A program made the position numbers and the translations under genes. From contig NZ_BMIK01000001.1 of the NCBI RefSeq assembly GCF_014642075.1, forward strand, positions 811,915 to 875,914: a stretch of 64,000 nt of DNA, in the 5' to 3' direction. The stretch comes from Parapedobacter defluvii. GTDB lineage: Bacteria; Bacteroidota; Bacteroidia; Sphingobacteriales; Sphingobacteriaceae. Positions 1 to 8,800 of this stretch are shown here, one piece after another. Positions within the stretch are counted from its first letter, which is position 1; every line of letters starts with the position of its first letter. Below the pieces are notes generated by a model that saw only the letters and a list, made by a program, of their open reading frames with translations, was not told the DNA's origin and did not search any database.

Positions 1-2
1 TT

Positions 3-1793
3 GACGGTTCTATGTCGTTGCAGGCAACCATTGAATTGCCAAGCTATTCCGATCACTATACTGCCGGGCGATACCCATATGGCCCCGTTGGAGTTCGGTT
101 GGAACGCCTATATTCGTATGAAAAAGATGAGGGAGCCATCAAGTCCAGTTCTTTGAAGGATATCACCTCCTACGGCAGTTTAGCAGGAGGAAAACAACTA
201 AGCCTATCGGTACCCCATGAATCCAGCGAAAAAATGAACTGGGCCTGTGCGCTGATCGTGGTTACCATCAATACGCCCGATCTGTTCTCAATCAACTTGC
301 TTCGCTTTCAGCGTGAAGTTTTGAAGCTGTATGCCGGTAGCGGGTTGATCGGCGCAGCAAAAGACGAATGGGGTTTTCCAGGCAGATTCCACCCTACTAC
401 AGATGATTTGTGGTATTCCGAAGCAATGGCTTCAGTGTATCGGGAAAAACATCCTGGGCATGAACTTATCAGGGATATTTTATTGATGGCAAAGGGTGAA
501 CAGGGAAGAGAGGCAGACAGGAAGGAAGCTATTAACCGATATATGCGGATGATTTATGAACGAAACTGGGAGATTGAAGGTGACTTTTTTGAAAGTGTGA
601 AAGAACTTTTTGGGATAGATGCAATGGTCGGTACACACCCTACCTGGTACCCCTATCCGAATGCGATGGAAATCTTCAAAAACGGACTATCATGGTGGAA
701 TACTAAGCGGGAACTGGCACAAACGGATGAAGCAACGCCCTTTTCAGTCAGAACCGCCTTAGCAAAAAAGTGGGGAAGTGCAGTTTGGTATAACATGTTT
801 TATGATACGCAGCCAGAGCGATACGCGATTGACATCTGGCGGGCAGTATTAGGAGGCGGTCGACTGAATATTCATCCGCCCTATCCTTCTAAGGATGTCA
901 ATCGTAAATATGCATTGCTGGAAGGAGAATTGTTTCAGGCTATCCAGCGAATTCATTTATTGGACTATATTTCTTCAGCGCCGGTACATTGTCCCGTAGC
1001 CATTGTTTTTGATCATTCATCCGTGTTGAACTGGGCAGATCAAAGCCGCTTTGCCGATGTGGGGTTGCGGTTGGCGGATGCGCTTTGGGAAAAAGGAGTA
1101 TACGCTGACTTGATCCCCAGCTCCGAGATTGTTAATGGGGCAGTTACCATAGCAGAAAACGGTAAAATTCGGTACGGAACTCAATTGTACGAGGTGGCTG
1201 TTTACTATAAGCCGGGATATGACAATGAGCAGGTGTCTGCGCTTTTTGACCGGGTATTGAATGGGGCTACATCTATCTTTCAGACAGAAGGTCAGCCAGA
1301 TGAGACAATACAGGGAATCCTGCAAGTTCTAAAAAAAAGACGCATTCCGCCACAGACCACAGGGTCAATGATCGGATTGGCTGATTTCCCCCCCTCCGTG
1401 GTACCTGATGCATCCGGTCATATCCGGTTAATCGATGGGACTTTTATTGCGGCTTCGGGCAGCAGCGATGTAATGGGAGATCCGATAAAGCGGCGGTTTT
1501 ATGTTGATGGACATGCGGTGAACGTTGATGCGGAAGGGCTTGTAGGGCTACGATTCGATAAATCGGGTAAATTACAAGCATTGGCGTGTGGTGGTTTGAA
1601 GTCGTTTCGGACGGGAAATGTTCGGATAGATCTTCCGGATCGACTAGATATTGCTTTGTTCAAGGAAGCGGGTGAGTGGCGCGGGATTATACATGGGGAA
1701 GAGCAGGATCTCCCTGGTGACTTGGCAAAGTTTACCGTAAATTGGCAGTTTGTTAAACAACCGCACGGAAAACTTCCTGCATTCAGGGATTGA
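3..1793 (+). CDS. Putative glycoside hydrolase-like protein, 5' end outside the window
   Basis: The reading frame is open to the left edge (no stop before the first ATG at position 12), so this is probably the C-terminal ~597 residues of a larger protein. It is rich in aromatic residues. Near the middle it has a segment like a Rossmann-type or trimerisation-like domain (CPVAIVFDHSSVLNWADQ, then RFADVGLRLADALWEKGV), which resembles the layout of GH42-type and related barrel enzymes that follow the catalytic barrel with such a domain. The C-terminal ~120 residues look like a small beta-sandwich. No family can be named with confidence and no catalytic residues can be assigned. It ends 127 bp before the first sigma gene and runs in the same direction. 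A glycan-degrading role is inferred from the neighbourhood and general architecture. Confidence 0.5.
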   Translation, partial: DGSMSLQATIELPSYSDHYTAGRYPYGPVGVRLERLYSYEKDEGAIKSSSLKDITSYGSLAGGKQLSLSVPHESSEKMNWACALIVVTINTPDLFSINLLRFQREVLKLYAGSGLIGAAKDEWGFPGRFHPTTDDLWYSEAMASVYREKHPGHELIRDILLMAKGEQGREADRKEAINRYMRMIYERNWEIEGDFFESVKELFGIDAMVGTHPTWYPYPNAMEIFKNGLSWWNTKRELAQTDEATPFSVRTALAKKWGSAVWYNMFYDTQPERYAIDIWRAVLGGGRLNIHPPYPSKDVNRKYALLEGELFQAIQRIHLLDYISSAPVHCPVAIVFDHSSVLNWADQSRFADVGLRLADALWEKGVYADLIPSSEIVNGAVTIAENGKIRYGTQLYEVAVYYKPGYDNEQVSALFDRVLNGATSIFQTEGQPDETIQGILQVLKKRRIPPQTTGSMIGLADFPPSVVPDASGHIRLIDGTFIAASGSSDVMGDPIKRRFYVDGHAVNVDAEGLVGLRFDKSGKLQALACGGLKSFRTGNVRIDLPDRLDIALFKEAGEWRGIIHGEEQDLPGDLAKFTVNWQFVKQPHGKLPAFRD

Positions 1794-1823
1794 CGCCCGC
1801 CACCAGCTCTTTTCAGGAGAGTG

Positions 1824-1859
1824 CAGGACAGTGACTGCCGTTAACTTTTAGTATTATTG
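1824..1859 (+). promoter_or_regulatory. Candidate promoter of the first ECF sigma gene (CAGGACAGTG ... TATTATTG)
   Basis: CAGGACAGTG at 1824-1833 is identical to the element upstream of the sigma gene at 61.6 kb. TATTATTG at 1852-1859 is a one-mismatch match to the Bacteroidota -7 box TAnnTTTG. Spacing between the two parts is about 28 bp here, against 37 bp at the two better matched copies (36576 and 61497), so this is the weakest of the three. Confidence 0.35.
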
Positions 1860-1920
1860 TGTCAATTATAAACAGAAATAATCGAAGGTTCATTAAGAAT
1901 CAGTTAAGGCAAGGGTACCA

Positions 1921-2526
1921 ATGGTGAATGTCGGGCCTGAAATCGGGGAAAAGGCAGTGCTGTCGCAATTGCGTGATGGCAGCTATGAAGCCTTTGAGTA
2001 CATCTACCACCGATACAAAGTACGTCTTGCTGCGTCAATGCTTCGGTTGCTGAAGTCTACTGATTTAGTTGATGACCTGCTGCAGGAGTTGTTCGTTCGG
2101 CTATGGGAACACCGAGAATCCATTAACCCCGAACAACCGATCAAAGCCTATTTATTCCGCATTGCGGAGAATCTCGTGTATGACACATTCCGGCGTCTTT
2201 CCAAAGATAGGCGATTGCAGGATCAACTATTCCATGCCATGGAAGAAATAGGGGCTGATATTGAAAAACAATTCTTTATGCAGGAAGACAGGCAGGCAAT
2301 CGAGGCGGTAATCGCTATGCTTCCGCCGAAACGCAGACAGGTTTTCACGCTTTGCAAGCTGGAATCCAAAAGCTATGAAGAAGTGAGTTCGCTGCTAAAT
2401 ATCAGTCTGAGTACGGTCAACGATCACATTTACAAAGCGAATCAGTTTCTGAAACAACACCTTGCCGACCATATGGTTTCGCTTTTTTCCATTGTTATTC
2501 AGACTGCACTGCTGACTGCATGGTGA
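1921..2526 (+). CDS. FecI-type ECF RNA polymerase sigma factor (sigma-70 family)
   Basis: This 201-residue ECF sigma factor directs RNA polymerase to target promoters, normally under control of a FecR-type anti-sigma factor. Region 2 (about 25-95) includes DDLLQELFVRLWEHR and AYLFRIAENLVYDTFRR. Region 4 (about 130-180) has LPPKRRQVFTLCKLESKSYEEVSSLL followed by a helix-turn-helix with STVNDHI. The protein ends in an 18-residue hydrophobic tail rich in L, I, S and T. No FecR gene follows directly. The next gene is an SGNH hydrolase, then a clear paralogue of the same length at 3791. The paralogue has the FecR/SusC partners, so this copy may be an orphan or may share the FecR at 4491. Confidence 0.9.
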   Translation: MVNVGPEIGEKAVLSQLRDGSYEAFEYIYHRYKVRLAASMLRLLKSTDLVDDLLQELFVRLWEHRESINPEQPIKAYLFRIAENLVYDTFRRLSKDRRLQDQLFHAMEEIGADIEKQFFMQEDRQAIEAVIAMLPPKRRQVFTLCKLESKSYEEVSSLLNISLSTVNDHIYKANQFLKQHLADHMVSLFSIVIQTALLTAW

Positions 2527-2599
2527 TTTGTCTATCGCATTTATTTCTGTCTATTTTATGGGTTTTATTCACAAGAAATTACCGAAAAATAACTAGGTT

Positions 2600-3748
2600 A
2601 TGAAATTCCAATGGATACTTTTCACATTCTCCTTATTAGCAGGGGTTGTCAATGCCCAAACGGTTGACACGTTGAACCGACACTGGCCCCGATATATCAG
2701 CTTGGACCAATACCTACAGCCCTTCCTTACCGCTGATACAATCTATGACGAGCTGGTTATGCCTTTAAGCGATGGTAATTCGTTACCGAACGGCAAGCTG
2801 CTATTTCCGGTTAAAACAATCCTTTCCGTACGGGATGCATACTTGGGACAGACCTTCGAGGAAGGTAAGGACTGGGTGTGGGAAGGTCAGCGCCTGATAT
2901 TGACGGATTCATCGCGCATCCCATTTTTCCGAGAGCAAGACTTGGTCTATTCGGAAAAACAAGAGGGGTATTCACAGCCGGGCAAGCTGCCCGGTACCTA
3001 TGTGCTTTTCAGTGAGGGCGAACTATTCCATGCTAAACAGCTTGCTGTAACGTACCTGCCAGACCGGTCGGGTGAAAGTTTGCACCGGCGTTTGCCGCAT
3101 AGCGAGCATCTCCCCCGTACCTTACAAAAACTACAAGCTCATAAGCCCCTGCATGTGGTATTTTATGGTAATAGCATCGAAACAGGAGCCAATAGCAGTG
3201 GCGTACAGCATGTACCTCCCTTTATGCCCAATTGGACGGAGCTTTTTATTTACCGGTTACGGCAGCATTTTGGTGGTAAGATCTCGTATAGCAATCAGGC
3301 AGTAGGAGGAAAAACAGCCGCTTGGGGCGTAGAGGAGGTAGATAGCCGCGTTTCCGCACAGCATCCGGATCTGGTGGTCATCGGCTTTGGGATGAACGAC
3401 GGCACGTTTAAGGTTGCGCCCGAAGAATTTGTAGGGCAAATAAAAGCAATCATGGACCACGTGTCCCGCGATAACCCCACCTGTGAATTTATTGTGATTA
3501 CACCCATGTTAGCTAATCCTACCGCCATACAGCATCAAGTACAGCTAGCCTACCGGGATCCGTTGCTCGCCTTATCAAAAAAAGGAATCGCGATTGCGGA
3601 TATGACCTACTGGCACCAATGGCTACTGACGCATAAGGCCTATCAGGATATGACCGGCAATAACATCAACCATCCCAATGATTATTTAGCGCGTTGGTAC
3701 GCACAGGTGCTGATTGCACTATTGATTGAGCATACCTCCAAAATATGA
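2600..3748 (+). CDS. Secreted SGNH/GDSL-family hydrolase (probable carbohydrate esterase)
   Basis: This 382-residue protein starts with a signal peptide (MKFQWILFTFSLLAGVVNAQ). The N-terminal ~170 residues form a probable beta-sandwich domain. The SGNH domain follows at about 185-380: block I reads FYGNSIETGA (catalytic Ser, with GNS in place of GDS), block III reads GFGMNDG, and block V reads NNINHPND, which supplies the His but has Asn where the usual Asp lies three residues before it. Such enzymes commonly remove acetyl groups from plant polysaccharides. It sits between two paralogous sigma genes just upstream of a FecR-SusC-SusD set, so esterase work on the imported glycan is likely. The exact substrate cannot be read from the sequence. 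Confidence 0.8.
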   Translation: MKFQWILFTFSLLAGVVNAQTVDTLNRHWPRYISLDQYLQPFLTADTIYDELVMPLSDGNSLPNGKLLFPVKTILSVRDAYLGQTFEEGKDWVWEGQRLILTDSSRIPFFREQDLVYSEKQEGYSQPGKLPGTYVLFSEGELFHAKQLAVTYLPDRSGESLHRRLPHSEHLPRTLQKLQAHKPLHVVFYGNSIETGANSSGVQHVPPFMPNWTELFIYRLRQHFGGKISYSNQAVGGKTAAWGVEEVDSRVSAQHPDLVVIGFGMNDGTFKVAPEEFVGQIKAIMDHVSRDNPTCEFIVITPMLANPTAIQHQVQLAYRDPLLALSKKGIAIADMTYWHQWLLTHKAYQDMTGNNINHPNDYLARWYAQVLIALLIEHTSKI

Positions 3749-3758
3749 AAGAAAAGAT

Positions 3759-3766
3759 TATCTTTG
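3759..3766 (+). promoter_or_regulatory. Candidate Bacteroidota -7 box (TATCTTTG) upstream of the second sigma gene
   Basis: TATCTTTG fits TAnnTTTG exactly and lies 24 bp before the start codon at 3791. No clear TTTG -33 box is present at the usual spacing. This differs from the CAGGACAG-type promoter upstream of the other two sigma genes. Confidence 0.45.
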
Positions 3767-3790
3767 TAGTCATATAAACCTAAGTAATAT

Positions 3791-4396
3791 ATGGCTGCCG
3801 GGCAACATATGGAAGACCGTGATCTGCTCGTCCAACTACGGGAGGGTAGTCATGTAGCTTTCCAGACGCTGTATCATCGCTATAAAATGCGATTAGCGGG
3901 AAATCTGTTGCGTATGCTCAAATCGCCTGAATGGGTCGAAGAAGTTTTACAGGACTTGTTCATGCGGCTATGGAGCCATCGGGAGCAGATTGATCCCGAA
4001 CGGCCGATCAAAGCTTATTTGTTTCGGGTAGCCGAAAATTTGGTGCGTGACATGTTTCGCCGCGCTGCGCGGGATCAACGGATGCAACAACACCTTTTGC
4101 AGGCGATGTCCGAAGCCTACTTCCACGTGGAGGAACGCCTGATTTCTCAGGAATTGAAAGAAGAACTGCGCATGGCGATCGAGTTACTGCCGCCAAAAAG
4201 AAGGGAAGTTTATGTGCTTTGCAAACTGGAAGCAAAGAGCTATGAAGAGGTTAGCCAACTGCTCCATATTAGCTCGGGAACGGTGAATGATCACATCAAA
4301 AAGGCAAACTTATTTTTACGCCGCTATTTGGCGCAGCATTCCGAGTTGGGAATTGCGCTTCTGATTACCTGGTTATCGGCCGATTGCCAGTTTTAA
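3791..4396 (+). CDS. FecI-type ECF RNA polymerase sigma factor, paralogue of the gene at 1921
   Basis: This 201-residue sigma factor aligns with the protein at 1921 along its whole length. Shared stretches include YHRYKMRLAG/YHRYKVRLAA, PIKAYLFRVAENLVRD and LPPKRREVYVLCKLEAKSYEEVS, and both have TVNDHI in the region 4 helix-turn-helix. It also ends in a hydrophobic tail (GIALLITWLSADCQF). It is followed after 94 bp by a FecR gene and then SusC, the usual cell-surface signalling order, so it probably drives transcription of the SusC/SusD locus in response to glycan binding. The two copies flank the SGNH gene, consistent with a tandem duplication. The gap after this gene contains a run of T residues around 4427-4437. 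Confidence 0.92.
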   Translation: MAAGQHMEDRDLLVQLREGSHVAFQTLYHRYKMRLAGNLLRMLKSPEWVEEVLQDLFMRLWSHREQIDPERPIKAYLFRVAENLVRDMFRRAARDQRMQQHLLQAMSEAYFHVEERLISQELKEELRMAIELLPPKRREVYVLCKLEAKSYEEVSQLLHISSGTVNDHIKKANLFLRRYLAQHSELGIALLITWLSADCQF

Positions 4397-4490
4397 AAAT
4401 AATCTACCTGTTTATCAGTGTTTTGTATTTTTTTTTGGGAACACGAGCACCTGATCCGGTCCGATTGTTCGTATAGGCTTAATAAAAAGA

Positions 4491-5726
4491 GTGAGCCATA
4501 AAACACCCATCGCCGAGCTTTTCAATAAATACTTGGAGGGAACCATACGCCCCGCAGAATTGGCGGAGTTACTGCAATACATTGAACGCTCGGAAACCGG
4601 AGATGAACTTACACCGCTGATCCAACGCGAACTAGGAGAGCAGGGAGCAGATTATCCATCGCTGAAAGCACTCGTAGATCGAGTAGAGGCGAAAGTATTT
4701 GCGGATACCGCTCCTACAGCCCACTCGGGAATCACCAGCCGTTCATCCCATTTTTCCCTGAAGCGTACGTGGGTCCGATATGCTGCGGTCGCTGCAGTTG
4801 TCATCGCTCTCGGCTTGGGCTGGCTTGTTATCCGTACGCCGATTGAAACAGGTGGTACATCGGCATCGATCGAAACAGATATCGCACCCGGTACAAACCG
4901 GGCTACCCTTACACTCGCCGACGGCCAGAAAGTTGGTCTCAATACCGCACAGAATGGGATTGTCGTCGGTGAGAAGATCACCTACTTGGATGGTACCGAA
5001 GTATCGGCTATTGATCGCCCGGCACCGGACGTTCCACAGCCCTTGTCTTTAACCACCCCCAAGGGAGGCACCTACCAGGTCACTTTGCCTGACGGCACCA
5101 ACGTTTGGCTCAATTCCGCATCTACATTAACCTACCCCTCCCGGTTTGATGATAATGAAAGAGTCGTGGAGTTGGTGGGGGAAGCGTATTTTGAGGTAAG
5201 AAGTACGAGTTACGAGGTACGAAATACGAAATACGAGGTACGAGGTACGGGGAACGGGGTACGAAGTGCCTGGCCGTTTCGGGTAATAAGCAACGGTCAA
5301 GTGGTTGAGGTACTCGGAACGGAATTTAATGTCTCCGCTTATTCCGATGATCCGGAAATGAAGACTACGTTGGTGGAAGGCCGCTTGCGTGTCTCTACAG
5401 GTAAAACGCAGGGCAGCATTTTGGTGCCGGGACAACAGCTCACCAACAGAAACGGTGCGGTTCAAATCGCTACGGTTGAGGTGGGCGATTACATTGCATG
5501 GAAACAGGGTCAATTTGTCTTCTATGGCACGTCAATGCCTACATTGATCAAACAGATCGAACGCTGGTACGATGTGTCATTTGACGTAACTGTACCCGTT
5601 GATAATATCGAGCTTTGGGGTTCGCTGTCTCGTGATGTGATGCTATCGGAAATATTGCATGTGATCGAGCTTAATACCCCATTGAAATTTACACAGGAAG
5701 GGAGGCATGTGATGGTTCATCGTTAG
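4491..5726 (+). CDS. FecR-family anti-sigma factor with an in-frame heptad-repeat insertion
   Basis: This 411-residue inner-membrane regulator is read from a GTG start. The start keeps the typical FecR N-terminus (AELFNKYLEGTI) and no better ATG is nearby. The cytoplasmic helix region spans about 1-90, one transmembrane segment about 96-114 (AAVAAVVIALGLGWLVI), and the FecR sensor domain about 185-310 (TPKGGTYQVTLPDGTNVWLN, GEAYFEV, VEVLGTEFNV). A C-terminal DUF4974-type domain follows (QIERWYDVSFDV). FecR proteins relay a signal from the STN domain of the TonB-dependent receptor to the partner sigma factor. Directly after EAYFEV it carries about 26 residues with the period EVRSTSY / EVRNTKY / EVRGTGN, encoded by a heptamer array. 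The FecR at 62264 has an unrelated linker at this point, so the insert probably sits in a tolerant loop. Confidence 0.92.
   Translation: MSHKTPIAELFNKYLEGTIRPAELAELLQYIERSETGDELTPLIQRELGEQGADYPSLKALVDRVEAKVFADTAPTAHSGITSRSSHFSLKRTWVRYAAVAAVVIALGLGWLVIRTPIETGGTSASIETDIAPGTNRATLTLADGQKVGLNTAQNGIVVGEKITYLDGTEVSAIDRPAPDVPQPLSLTTPKGGTYQVTLPDGTNVWLNSASTLTYPSRFDDNERVVELVGEAYFEVRSTSYEVRNTKYEVRGTGNGVRSAWPFRVISNGQVVEVLGTEFNVSAYSDDPEMKTTLVEGRLRVSTGKTQGSILVPGQQLTNRNGAVQIATVEVGDYIAWKQGQFVFYGTSMPTLIKQIERWYDVSFDVTVPVDNIELWGSLSRDVMLSEILHVIELNTPLKFTQEGRHVMVHR
5194..5270 (+). repeat. Heptamer tandem repeat (consensus RRRTACG) inside the FecR gene
   Basis: Eleven consecutive 7-bp units can be laid out from 5194: AGGTAAG, AAGTACG, AGTTACG, AGGTACG, AAATACG, AAATACG, AGGTACG, AGGTACG, GGGAACG, GGGTACG and a degenerate AAGTGCC. 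Because 7 bp is out of phase with codons, three units (21 bp) encode a seven-residue period, seen as EVRSTSY, EVRNTKY and EVRGTGN. The frame is kept. The same unit forms an intergenic array at 50202-50250. Confidence 0.9.
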
Positions 5727-5750
5727 CTACAGAAACACAGTGCCTAAAAT

Positions 5751-5777
5751 GCCGGAAGTGCTGCAATCACTTCCGGC
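5751..5777 (+). terminator. Perfect 10-bp stem-loop between fecR and susC
   Basis: GCCGGAAGTG (5751-5760) pairs exactly with CACTTCCGGC (5768-5777) around a 7-nt loop, 24 bp after the FecR stop. No T-run follows, so it may be a Rho-independent-like terminator without a U tract, an mRNA-stabilising hairpin, or a processing site that separates low-level regulator expression from high-level SusC expression. Confidence 0.6.
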
Positions 5778-5883
5778 GATGACAAGGCAAATAATCAAAA
5801 TCGATTAAGTAACTGAATTATTTAACCTGCGATACAAACCTACTAAAACCCGGCGACAAAAAAGCAGATGGAAGGGAATAGTA

Positions 5884-8800
5884 GTGGTGTATCAGAAAAG
5901 ACAACAATTTATGCATAGTCAAATGGATGTGGAGACGCCCATGCTGCAAGGGGCTATACCACATACGGTTTTTGGATGCAAGAAACCAATTATTAACACG
6001 ATCTTGATGATGAAACTAACGGTGTTACTGTTGCTGGTTTTTACTTTTCAAGTATCTGCGTTCACGTATGGACAGCGTATTAATCTTCAGGTTAAGGAAG
6101 CATCGCTGGGAGATATATTGAAGGTTGTACAAAAGCAAAGCGGCTATAATTTTCTATTCAATAACCAGTATCTCAAAACTGCTAAGCCAGTAACCGTTGA
6201 TATCCGGGATAAGTCCATTGATGAGGCGCTTTCGTTGATTTTCAAAGATCAACCGTACAATTACCGGATCGAAGGTGAGATCATCACATTGGTCCCGAAA
6301 GAAAACGTGATTGCCGCCCCGGCGGACGCCGAAAGCCAACAGCAGGTAGTCCGAGGGCGGGTTACCGATTCGCTTGGTGCTCCCTTAGAAGGGGTATCGG
6401 TTTTTGTAGAAGGTACCTCACGCGGCACCGCGACAGACAATAAAGGACAATATGAATTGCAGGCCGGAGAGGGAGAGACGATTCTGTTCAGATTGGTGGG
6501 GTATACCCCGCAAGGTATTAGCGTAGGGCAACTTCGGACGATTGATGTCATCTTACAATCTGAAGCCTCCGATTTAGAAGAAGTGGTGGTGGTGGGTTAT
6601 GGCACGCAAAAAAAGGCCACATTGACGGGGGCGGTGTCGTCTGTTAAGGGCAGTGATTTGGTGGTCACAAAAAATGAAAACGTCGTAAATATGCTTGCGG
6701 GGAAAATGGCCGGCGTTAGGGTTGTGCAATCGTCCGGAGAGCCTGGCGCATTCGCTTCCGGTATGCAGATCCGTGGTCTGGGCACGCCGCTTTACATCAT
6801 TGATGGGGTGCCAAGAAACAATATATCAAGGCTGGATGCCAATGAAATTGAAAGTATATCGGTTCTGAAGGATGCGTCGGCCGCTATCTATGGGGTACGG
6901 GCATCCAACGGAGTGGTCTTAATCACGACTAAAAATGGCAGCAAGGGCAAAACGGCTTTTGAGTATTCCACGTACTACGGCACCCAAACGCCAATCAATA
7001 CCCCAAAAGGGCTCGATGCGGTACAATTTATGGAATTGACGAATGAGAATAATATCATGCGCGGTTCTGTGGCGCCTGGTACGCTTGTTTATTCAGAAGA
7101 AACCATTGAAAAATACCGCAGCGGACAACGGACAGGAACAGACTGGCACCGGATAAATACAAATTATTATGCCCCACAATATCAACACAATTTGCAGGTC
7201 TCAGGTGGATCGGAGGCGGTCGACTATTTTGTGAATTTTTCCTATTATAATCAGGATGGGATTTATAAAAACGGCGACATTAATTACGAACGATATAACT
7301 TCCGGAATAACCTGAATGCTAAAATCACCGAAAGCCTACGCGCCGAATTGCGAATCAATGCCACAACAGATACACGTAATCGGCCTTTTGAAGAAGCATT
7401 TAATTTCTGGAGAGCTGCTTGGACCTATACACCCATAACGCCGGCTTATGCAAATTACGACCGGCGATACATGCAGAATACCGAACAGGGGCTGAATCCG
7501 TTGGCAATCACCGATGCGGACATCGTTGGATATAAGCGGGACAATCAGAAGTTGTTTCAATCTACCGGAAACCTTATTTGGGATGTGCCGTGGGCACAAG
7601 GGCTTGTTGCAAAGGCATCGTATTCTTACGACTTCACTTTTTGGGAGAATAAATGGCTTCAAAAACCCTATTACCTGTATGATTATGATTTAAACAACGA
7701 TGTGTATCTGCCCAAACTGTACGGAGACCCCGCAGCAGGCGCCAATTCGTCAATCAACCGAAATACACGTTTCGGTAAAAATTCATTGCTGCAATTTGCA
7801 CTAAATTACGACAATACGTTTGAAAACCACGGCATAAGTTTATTGGCGTTGTATGAGGAGGGGGTAACCGATATGGATAATTTTTATGCATCGGGTTATA
7901 TCCCGATGACCTCTATTGAAGAATTGCTGGGTGCAACCAAAGAAAGTCTGGTTGGGGGTATGAATGGTGCTCCTTATACACAGGGCGCAACAGACGGGCT
8001 ATGGCAAGTCGCAAACAAAGCTGTAGTGGGCCGAGCCAATTATCACTATGACGACCGTTACTATGCGGAGTTTTCGTTCCGGTATGATGGATCGTCAAAA
8101 TTTGCACCCGGCCACCAATGGGGATTTTTTCCTTCTGTATCGGCTGCATGGAGAATATCCGAAGAGTCGTTTATCGAAAACTCAAACTCGCTGTCATTTA
8201 TTGAGATGTTAAAATTGAGGGCTTCCTATGGAGTCACGGGCGACGACATTACGGCAACGTTTCAATTTGTCCCAGGTTATGAGTACCCAGGAGGCAATAC
8301 CGATTGGTGGCCTATCTTTCTGGGAGGACAACCACGCGAAACGATTAACTTGAAAGCTACACCCAATCTTAATCTTACCTGGTACGAGTCTAAAATTTAT
8401 AACATCGGACTGGATGCAGATTTATGGAAAGGACTGTTTGGATTCGAGCTGGATATATTCCGCCGGGATCGGGATGGATTGATGGCTACCCGCACGGGGA
8501 CCATTCCCGACTGGATAGGGGAAAGCTTTGCCCAGGAAAATTTAAATAGCGATGCTACGGAAGGGTTTGACATTACGCTGAGGCATCGCAATACAAAGTT
8601 GGGAGAATTCAGCTATGGAATATCGGGCAATCTCAGCTTTACCCGGCACAAGTACAGGTTTATCACGCGTGTTCCATCTGACAACCAATACGCCAATTGG
8701 CGCGGCAACACAAATAATCGGTGGTCGGATATTTGGTGGGGATACGAATCCGAAGGGCAATTTCAGAATTACGAAGATATATGGTCACACGCCAAGTACA

